Positions 55,831 to 64,000 of a DNA stretch of 64,000 nt are shown here, one piece after another (the stretch's first letter is position 1; the number at the start of each line of letters is the position of its first letter). Made by a program: the position numbers and the translations under genes. The stretch comes from Massospora cicadina (taxonomy: Eukaryota; Entomophthoromycota; Entomophthoromycetes; Entomophthorales; Entomophthoraceae). The notes under the pieces are model-generated. The model was given only the letters and a program-made list of their open reading frames with translations. It ran no database searches and was not told the origin of the DNA. Location: positions 1-64,000 of the forward strand of contig JAKSZP010009548.1 in the NCBI GenBank assembly GCA_022478985.1, written 5' to 3'.

Positions 55831-56762
55831 CATGCCATCACCCCTGGCCCTGATCATCACAAGAGGTAAGATTAGTGCAATGCGGCAGTTAGGCAAATCC
55901 TGACAATTACAGGTAGTGCAAGTTGAACAGCCACTACTAGGGTATTAGCCATTAACATGATTGGAAGTAGAGCACCTCAAAGGGTCCAGAGCAGAAGGGA
56001 TCTAGGGCAAGGGTGTACAATGCAGTGTATAAGAGTAAATAACAACTAAACAAAAAGAACCTGGTTGGACCCTAAAGGGTAATCATTAACCAAGTGGAGA
56101 TCGGTGCTAGTGAGCTTGGGTGCCTCAATCTGGAGGGGACCAGGGCGACCCACAAGTGCACTTTATGCTGCAGTTAATTTGGATAAAAAGTAGTGGCCAA
56201 CGTTGTTGGAGACCTCCTCAAAGAGGTCTGCACACAGGTCCACCCAAGGAACCATATTATTAAAACTAAAAAATGGGAAATTATTTATAGAAAAGTCACC
56301 CAATGAGGAAGGTTGGTCTCAAGGGAACATATTTAAAAAGTTTGGGGGGAATCATTGATCAAAGGAAGTGGTGCTTAGCCCAAGTGCACCAATAAGCGCA
56401 CACTTCCATTGGCTCATGTACTATAGCTCAAGATTAACTGAACTCGAGTTATTGATTGAAGGAAAGGCTGACCTGAGTTGGAAATTTCAAAAATTGAATG
56501 GGTTTTGAGATCCTGTTTTCCAAGCAATCAAATCAAACCGTCACCACTCATGATATAGCTATTTCATTTTAATGCCCTTGCCCAACACAGGGATAAGTGT
56601 CATGCACATCCCCTAGACTGACCTGGGCATATCTGGCCTGAACCCAGCGCTGGTCTAGTGTATTTTGAGGTCAGAAAGGCCTTCTAACTTTACCTTTATA
56701 GCCTCCTGACGACTAGCTTTATCTTTAGAGTTGGTTTTCTCAATCATTCATCTGACCATGAC
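55831..56762 (-). repeat. Region containing the presumed 3' LTR of Gypsy-4
   Basis: On the minus strand a purine-rich GAGGGTAT precedes TGTCATGGTCAGATGA at 56763, the same arrangement as at the start of the Gypsy-1 LTR. The LTR must run leftward from there but its end cannot be set, because the 5' LTR is missing (LINE-E lies where it should be). No gene seen in this interval. Confidence 0.35.
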
Positions 56763-56806
56763 AATACCCTCTTGTTCTTTTGAGACTCCATACCCTCTTT
56801 AAGGGG

Positions 56807-58230
56807 CTAGTGCCAGGGAAAGTTCATGTGGGCTGGGGCCAACTTCATAGCGGTGATGTCTTGCTGAGACTTGGGTCCTGCAGCCTCAGGGAACCGCTCT
56901 TGGAAAACTTTGATCAGGTTTTGGACATGGGCACAGTTGAATGCTTGTACCCAACTATTTTCCACTGCATCAAATCTCTTCCAGAACACAAGGTACTCAA
57001 AATTCTTCTTCTGACTCTGCATGAGTCAACAATCTCCTTCACTTCCCACTCCTGCCCTCATCAAGAGATAAGCCTCTGGTAAGGCTTCTCAAACAACGTA
57101 AGCTTGCTTTCATGAAAGACCAAAAAGGTCCGGAAAGAGGGGCGATATCCAACTGTTATGAGGCGTGGCCCACCTTTTTGACAATGCGGTAAGGCCCAAT
57201 ACTCTTTGGTCCCAATTTTTTACATGGTTGCTTGATGGGAATGTTTTTAGCATCCAGAATCACAAAATTCCTTTCCTTGTATGCAGGATCTACCCATCTC
57301 TTCATATCTGTTATCTCCTTGTAAGCTTGAATAGCGGCATCCAAGTTTGTGCTCACCCCCTGATCTGATTTCTTGATCATTTTTAAAATCCACCACCGCC
57401 TCCACCTTGGATTACGACTAGGCTCCATGTTGAAGTCGGTGTTGAAGCCATAGTTGGCGAAGGAGGGGGAACAACTGATTGATGCATTTTGGGCGTTTTT
57501 ATAGCTGAATTGGGCCATGGGGGAGATGGGAAACCCTATCTGAATGGTCTGCGGCAGTGTAACACCGCAAGAACTGCTCCAAGTACTGGTTCACTATTTC
57601 AGTCTGCCCAACTGATTTGGGGTGATAGGCAGTTGAACGTCAAGGTCATATCTGAAGAGACTTACACAACTCTTTTCAAAAAAGACAGAAGTAAACAGGG
57701 GCCTAAGCACTAATTATCTCTTGGGGGACCCCATGAAGAGCAAACACATGGGATACAAAGAGTTGATCCATCTCTGCTGCAGCTACTGTGGTTTGCAAGG
57801 GTAAATAGAGCAAACTTCATAAAACGGTCCACCACTACCATGATGGCATCGTAGCCATCAGATACGGGTAATTCCATAATAAAATCCACTAATAAAGATG
57901 TTTTGGGCCCTTCAGCTTTTGAACTGGTATTAACAACCCCGCTAGTGTCTGGCGATTTATTTTCATCTGGTTGCAGACCATGCACTCTTTACAATACTTG
58001 GCCACCTGCACGGCTAACCCCTTCCAATTGTAAGTACAGCTTGATAGCTCCAGATCCTTCGCCTTCCAAGGATGACCAACGGTGATTCCGTCATGATGAT
58101 CTTGGATGATTTCCAGGCAAAGTGGTCCAGCAGGAACCCATAGGCGTCCCTGATACCACACCATCTCATCCTTCACGTGGTAACCACATGTAATGTCCTC
58201 CTGATTCAACGCGTTCTTGGCAAGTACCAT
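56807..58230 (-). pseudogene. Gypsy-4 integrase with chromodomain
   Basis: The HHCC finger is at 58170-57920 (HHDGITVGHPWKAKDL, YCKECMVCNQMK). The core starts near 57890 (TSLLVDFIMELP, GYDAIMVVVDRF). The second Asp motif is destroyed: it reads IISA, stop, APVYF near 57715. The Glu motif is intact (GQTEIVNQYLEQFL near 57580). FANYGFNTDFN and KLGPKSIGPYRIVKKVG follow to 57156. A chromodomain lies at 57000-56880 (YLVFWKRFDAVENSWV, then AHVQNLIKVF). The layout is the same as Gypsy-1. Confidence 0.88.
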
Positions 58231-58340
58231 AGTTTATTCGGCTGACAAAGGCTGTGAAAGTAATGCCTTTCTTAACATACCATATTATCTACATTTTCCA
58301 GAGCAGCAAGCGCTGGCCCGTGGGCCAAAGGAGAAGGAAG

Positions 58341-59800
58341 TTAAGATACAATCTTAACCGGCGGAATCATCAAATGAGTATTATGCACCTTTACCTCTTT
58401 AAGATTGGGAGCTAGTGCAGTGTTGCAGCTCAAAGCATCCCAAACCATTCTCCTCGCCCTTAGTAAACTCATAGTAAAACACAAATTGGTCAAGGGTCTC
58501 ATGCCAATGAAATGCAATGGGGTCAAGACATGAGGTGCGTGGTAGTACAATAAAGCACGGTGAACTGTACACACGTGGAATGGTTGGGATGAGCCATGCA
58601 AGTGATGACGGCAATAAGTCAGCGCCCTAACAACAGCTATTAACTCTTTATCATATATGGCGTAAACTAACTCAGGCAGAGACAAGTTCCTGGAAAAAAT
58701 ATCCCACCGGATGCTCTATTCCATCCTCACCTACCTGTAGAAAAGCAGCCGCTATGGAAAATTGGAGGCATCAGTAGACACAATGAACTCCTTTTCTAGA
58801 TCTACATGGTGAAGGATGGACGTGGACAACAGGGTGCACTTTATCACTTGGAAGATATCCTGCAAAATGGGGACCAATGGAACACTTTAGCTCCAATCGT
58901 CTTATACATGGGCGCCACTACCTCAAAAGAATTGGCCGTAAATTTCTTAAGGAACATACACGTCCCTAAAAAACTCCTAAATTCCTTGGTCAAAGTTGGG
59001 ATGCGCCACTCACAAATCGCCTTCTCCTTGTCTGGAGCTATCATGTGTCCTTAGTCAAACACAACGTTGCCCCAGAAGGTGACCTGGGACTTAAAAAATT
59101 TACAATTACTGATTTTCAGCGTAAGGTTGGCTGCCGTTAACCTCTCCACCACTTGTCGAAGATGTACTTCATGGGACTCATGATAAAAAACGCCATGATA
59201 TCGTTATGTAGGCCACTGCACACACACCCAGAAGGTCCCCAAGGCCTCATCTATATGGCTTTGAAAATAGCAGGCGCATTTTATGCCTAAAGGGCATAAC
59301 TCAGTACTGGAATATTTTTTATTGGGTACAGAACACGGTTAGCCACTCCTGGCCTTTCTTGATCCTAGTCTGATTGAACACATTAAGTAATCTAGTTTGG
59401 AAAAGCCTCATGCCTTCTCCACATAGTGAGAAATCTGAGAAACCAATCAGATGGGGTGTAAATCTGAAACAGTGTCATTGTCTAGATTCCCATAAGCTAT
59501 TCATGGGCGTAAGTTACCATCAGCTTTCTCCTCGAAGAGAAGTGGGGAACATACTGGGGAGGTACACTAAAAAATTGCGCCTTTGGCCAACTGCTCCTTT
59601 ATTCACACATCTAATGCCACTTCCTCCCGTAAAGTCAAAGGGTAACTCTGGGATGATATACGCACCTGTCAATGATAAGCTTGAACTTGCAATCAAAATC
59701 TGAATTAGTTGATAGTACATTGGCTGAAGCATTTCAATCAACGATTTCAACCACTCCAAAAAGAAAGTTATGGGTACTTCCATAGAGGGCTTCAGCAACG
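58341..59800 (-). pseudogene. Gypsy-4 reverse transcriptase and RNase H
   Basis: RT is broken but ordered. The start region is near 59700-59620 (YIIPELPFDF). A YLDD-box relic near 59200 has lost one base, so the Asp pair is out of frame. The C-terminal part reads HLRQVVERLTAANL, then EFRSFLGTCMFLKKFTANS near 58930. RNase H at 58685-58500 reads ELVYAIYDKELIAVVRALTY and WRHHLHG-type residues. Identified as a chromovirus by its linked chromodomain. Confidence 0.78.
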
Positions 59801-60059
59801 GAGAAAAACTGAGAGTGTGGATATTGGTCCAGTAGGGCAGATCTCCCAGATAATTAGCCTCAGAAAAGGGGACAACTAATATATGACCATTTTCTAATGT
59901 TTAGGACAAGGTGTTGTCCTTCAAGTTGGTCCTGAAGTCAAACTTTCGCCACCAAACTACTCCCAAAAAATGGGGTACAGAAGGTTTTTGATTGCTTGGA
60001 AACGGTCCAACAAATGTTTTTGCCCACTTGATAATCCACTAACCTAGAACCTTCAGTGT

Positions 60060-60250
60060 GGGAATACCTTTAGAAGCCCCCTAACCATACCACCTGGCAT
60101 GTAACTTGGCTCATGGTAGTTGGCTAGGTCTTGTTCAATAAAATTCTCAGAGTTTTCTGTATCCACCAAAAAATAGTTTGCTGATTTTTCCTAAAGGGGA
60201 TGTAAGAGTAGAAGTCAACAAAATAATATCCAAAATAGACTTTATTCAAA
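60060..60250 (-). pseudogene. Gypsy-4 aspartic protease relic
   Basis: The minus strand near 60165-60130 reads FLVDTENSENFIEQDLA. The family pattern is LVDTGAS-NFI; here the Gly of DTG is Glu, one G-to-A change. It lies upstream of RT as expected. A 114-codon frame across this site (60468-60124) is in another frame. Confidence 0.5.
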
Positions 60251-60479
60251 GCATAAAACGATAAACCCTCTCCTGAAAACTCTTCATCAGGCTTAAGCAT
60301 GCCTCCGGGGTATGCTTTTGCATCATAAAATGGAGAGGGATAATTGGCCAATCTTACTACTGAGGCCACATATCCCACTATTTCCTCAGAAGTTGCATAA
60401 ACATTTTTATATTTTAAACGTAGTTCCTTTTCCACTTCCTGAGCTCTATGTTTCATAGTAGGGGTCAAGCGGGGCTTCT

Positions 60480-61462
60480 CAGGGGTAATTTGTATACTGA
60501 GATGGGGTCCTTGTCAGAGCTGTAAATGCTAGTGTATAGCTTGTTTTTTGTATGTCATTCGCATTATAAAACACGTTTTTAGTCTTCAATGACCCTATAC
60601 CTGCTCCGATGGCCAAGTGTGCTTTGTTATCCAAGGCCATCACCACCAAGCCCTTAGTTGATGCTTTGGCCTGAACTGTGGAAACACAGTGAAAAGATAA
60701 ATTACCTATTATTGATTTGTTTTTTTGCTAGATTTGGTTCTAGACTCTACATGACCCTCAAATTCCGCCGAAATGGGAAGGGGATTGATGTGGAGCTCTG
60801 CCCCAATCAAGGGAAAAACACTAGTCGCAGTTACTGTATTTATAGGGGCTGCCACGGGTGGCATTATTGCAGCAGAATTGTTAAACATTTTTTAAACTTG
60901 GGGCTAGACCCCTGTTCAACTTTTTTCGTCAAAACTCAAAGGTTTAGAAGAATAAGATTCCTCCTTTTGAGGGGCGCACATGACTTTTTTGGCCATATTT
61001 ATAGGGCCTCTCTTGGTGAAATGATGATGGAAAAATTACCTTGCCCCTTTTGGGTTGGGGTGGAGAAACTCTCCCAAAGAGCTTCAATAAGTTGGTCAAA
61101 GTTGGGAGGGGACAACTAACAATTAGGGAACGATATCACTGGGAGGTCCAAAGTATAATGGAGAAATGACGTTTTGGCAATGTTTGGCAACAGTAGGGCC
61201 AGTGCTTTCTCATAAAATTCATTCAAATATTCACTGTGTGACCATCTTGGTGAAGAGAAAAGAACTTGTAGAAGGGGTGGATGGACGACACGTCTGGATG
61301 ATGTTGCTCCAGAAAATGCTCCAAACCCTCCACTGATCTGCACAAAAGCGGATGTGCACAGAACACTACAAAGCCCCAGTTGGAAGCCTCTGGAGACAGC
61401 TGGTACAGAAAATCCACCCCACACAAGGGTGTACAAGAACCAGACAATTTGTTATTATCCAA
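60480..61462 (-). pseudogene. Probable Gypsy-4 gag remnant
   Basis: Minus-strand pieces include EASNWGFVVFCAHPLLCRSV, HPFYKFFSL and FDQLIEALWESFST near 61098. These have the length and spacing of a chromoviral gag capsid region, and the location upstream of protease fits. No knuckle seen. A 153-codon plus-strand frame at 60658-61119 overlaps it and is probably a shadow. Identification is weak. Confidence 0.35.
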
Positions 61463-61667
61463 AGAAGCTTCTGGTGAGAGGGAATCCAGGGCCTATTGAA
61501 TTTTGGAGTAAATCTTTGAGGAAAGATGGGGAATCATGATAACATGATCACGGAAAGTCCAAGTACATCAGGCACAAGCAGGAAGGGTGGGCACTTACCG
61601 GTTGGTAATTGACAGAATAACGTCAAGACGCACCAATACATAATCAAATGAGAAAAATGTGGTGACT

Positions 61668-64000
61668 CCAATATCATATCAATCACTTTCACCAAGGCAA
61701 CATTTTTCGCGGGAGATTTCAATTGCTGGCTTAACGCCATGACTGACTGCTGGCCTAAATCAAAGGCTATACCCCGCGGCCACCCAGAATTATGCATACA
61801 AAATGCAACGCTGGGCCTGTATGACACTATCCCCAAACAGGCCACCACGTTGGTCAACATGATGAGGCCACACTACAACAATAACCAGCTGGTCTCGATG
61901 ACCCAGATTGACCTGATGCTCGCCCCTGTAGACTTCCGTCACTGTGTATTAAATTTTACAACAATTATCCCTTTCTCCAACCACTGAATGGTTTCAATAT
62001 TGTTATCATTCGCGGCAAAATACCAAAAGCCACTGACCTAGCACAAAGCTCGCCCAAGCGCCATCCATCTTCTGGAGCTTAAACTTTGGATTGAGACAGT
62101 GCTAACAACACAGACAAAAAATGACCACCCAATGGGAATCCTATCGTTGAGTGGGAAATTTTCAAGGCTATAGTAACCAAGAAAGCTTGTCATTTGAACT
62201 CCAGAAAGCTGGCTGTGATGTTTGCGGCAATCAACAAGGCTATCAGACAGCTCCAGAACTTAGAAAACAACACATCTCGCGGGGGATACAGTCCTCAATG
62301 GGGACGCCTGTGGTTCCAACTATCTTCACAGGTCAAAACCCTCTTTAGAAAACACTAGCAATACATCGAAGTATGTTACAAGTCAAAATACATTCTATCT
62401 GGCGAAACTCACACGGCTCAATTCTTCCGCCATTTTAAACTAATTTCGATTTTGGCAACTTGCACACAGGTCCATCAAGCAGATGGCACACTGGCGTCCA
62501 CACCATCCGAAATATCAGCTGAATTACACCAATTTTACACTGATCTTTACATGGTGAATATGCAGCACCTAGCAAAGATTGGAAAATTTTTACTATCTTC
62601 TAATATTGACAATATAGCTGATCAACCAGACCTTGTCAAACCCATCACTAGAGATGAACTATGGGAGGTAATAAAATCAACTCCGCGCCACAAGTGCCCT
62701 GGGCCTGATGGCCTTCCATATGAATTTTACAAAAAGTAATTTAATTACATTGCACCAGTACTACTGGAAACTATGACCAAGTACCTGGAGGACACAGCCC
62801 TTCTAACTGGCGGCCAAGATGCATATGTGGTCACACTCTTCAAAAAAGGAGACCAGGCAGACCTAAACAACTGGCGTCCAATTACTCTCACCAATGCTGA
62901 TACTAAAATACTAACAAAAATTTTAGCTAAGCGTCTGGGTTGCATTGCACATACAGCCCTCTCCCCCATCAGTTTGTCTTTATCCCCAATCACTCAATTT
63001 TGGATAACATTCACACCATAGCCAACATCTGCCAAGCTAACCCCACAGGCGCCCCTGCTTTACTGGATAGAAAGAAAGCATATGACCGAGTGCACTGGGA
63101 CTACTTGGAACAATGCCTAAAGGCCTTCAACCTACCACCCCGTTTTATAAACTGGGCGCTTCTCCTAACGTGCTCAGCCAGGTTTGCAATCAGAGACCCA
63201 GGTTCCCTAACTGACACCATCATCCCACAAAGGAGCCTCAAACAAGGCGACCCACTTAGCCCCTTACTATACAATTTCAGCATTAACTCTCTCCTCCGCA
63301 TAGTAAACTCAAAGCTCTCTGGAATCAGATTGGAGGGACAATAACCAAAAGAAATGCTCGCCTTTGCTGATGACTGCATAGTCGGAGTCTCAGGCAATAG
63401 AGATGCCAGAGCATTTGAGCGCATTATTCTCCATTATGAGTCAGTGAGTAACGCCATGCTGAACAAACAGAAAACAGAGGTAATTGTAATGGGAAAATTC
63501 AGTTCAAATTGGACCTCACCCTCCCACCACCGACCAAACCAACTAACCACACATCCTACCACAAGACAAAGATCTAAGCCAATAAAACCACTATGTTTAC
63601 CATTTGCACCCCACCCCGCCACCAACCTAGTCCATCATCTGGGAATATGGCTCGAGGCTGGTGGATATGCACTTGACACAATTGAAACCAAAATATTGGA
63701 CAACATCACAAAAATAATGAAAAGTATGTGGAGGAGTAAAGCTATTTTAGTTGGAAGGGTTGTGTTAGCCAACTCCCTGATATTGTCAAAGTTATGGTTT
63801 GCTGCTCACGCAGTTCCCTTCTCCGCCAACTTTACCAACGCAGTCTACAAGCTCCTGCAGAACTGGCTGTGGTCTGGATACCGCGCACCAGTCATGCTGG
63901 AGACCATGTACGACCCATGGGAGGAAGGCGGGATGGGGCTGCTTAACTTCACAGAACGAGCAACGTAAATCCTTGGCTCATGGTATAGCTCTAATAATGT
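61668..64000 (+). mobile_element. LINE-E: 5'-truncated LINE, continues past window end
   Basis: The element starts inside the endonuclease domain, with no ORF1, and runs off the window. Sequence is closest in style to LINE-D. The truncated 5' end is typical of incomplete reverse transcription; it interrupts Gypsy-4 near its gag/5' LTR. The 3' tail is outside the window. Confidence 0.88.
61690..64000 (+). pseudogene. LINE-E ORF2 (partial endonuclease, RT)
   Basis: Endonuclease C-terminal half: AGDFNCW near 61708, MTQIDLMLAPVDF near 61900 and FSNH near 61975, where SDH is expected, then a stop. RT: KCPGPDGLPYEFYKK near 62690 followed by a stop; TLFKKGDQADLNNWRPITLT; KKAYDRVHWDYL near 63078 (usual DQEKAYD is DRKKAYD); LKQGDPLSPLLYNF near 63240; and an intact FADD at 63363-63374. 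LGIWLEAGGYALDTIE and ILSKLWFAAHAVPFS follow, with a stop near 63968. RT is nearly continuous from 62760 to 63968 apart from two shifts, so this is among the better preserved RTs here. Confidence 0.9.

Noticed and set aside
60658..61119. 153-codon plus-strand frame with Cys/His residues
   Set aside because: It overlaps the probable Gypsy-4 gag on the other strand; no conserved spacing of Cys/His and no homolog recognised.

Overview
The window is a dense, nested block of retrotransposons. I find no host gene, rRNA, intact tRNA or CRISPR array. Chromodomain-bearing Ty3/Gypsy elements, two chromodomain-less Ty3/Gypsy elements and two-ORF LINEs with an APE endonuclease, reverse transcriptase and C-terminal CCHC knuckle suggest a filamentous fungus, probably a basidiomycete. 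That placement is inference from element types only. Nearly every copy is broken by stops and frameshifts, and paired copies differ mostly by transitions, often at CpG.

Layout. 1-2400: 3' half and putative LTR of a chromovirus (Gypsy-1). 2400-3480 and 17881-18720 (+): decayed chromovirus pol pieces; 28300-28890 holds an RH-IN spacer and integrase piece. 3481-17280 (+): complete Gypsy-2 with two 1.15 kb LTRs and AGTGG target duplications; LINE-A (5777-11038, -) sits inside it with its own 15 bp duplication. 22329-27580: LINE-B (-). About 27703: a tRNA-derived SINE. 31247-36509: LINE-C (+). 36515-43021: Gypsy-3 (-), both LTRs, CCCAC duplications. 45300-50516: LINE-D (+), full length. 56763-61462: chromovirus Gypsy-4 (-). 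61668-64000: 5'-truncated LINE-E (+), running off the window.

The most interesting component is a family of about 1.8-1.9 kb ORF1-only retroposons (HAL-1 to HAL-5, at 19200, 28915, 43033, 51340 and 54640). They encode a protein related to LINE ORF1 (fold-like segment plus CCHC knuckle) with an extra conserved C-terminal domain, and they lack endonuclease and RT. HAL-4 has a clean 13 bp target duplication. HAL-3 and HAL-4 end in the same 3' tail as LINE-A to LINE-D; HAL-1, -2 and -5 end in a second tail type, which the tRNA-derived SINE appears to share. This looks like a fungal analogue of mammalian 'half-LINE' parasites, with LINE, protein-coding non-autonomous element and SINE as three tiers using the same 3' recognition sequences.

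Other points worth attention: an in-frame stop codon separates LINE ORF1 and ORF2 in four copies; Gypsy-2 carries a long antisense reading frame between integrase and the 3' LTR and a direct repeat flanking pol; Gypsy-3 has lost protease and integrase catalytic residues, mostly by G-to-A changes. All names (Gypsy-n, LINE-x, HAL-n) are local labels.
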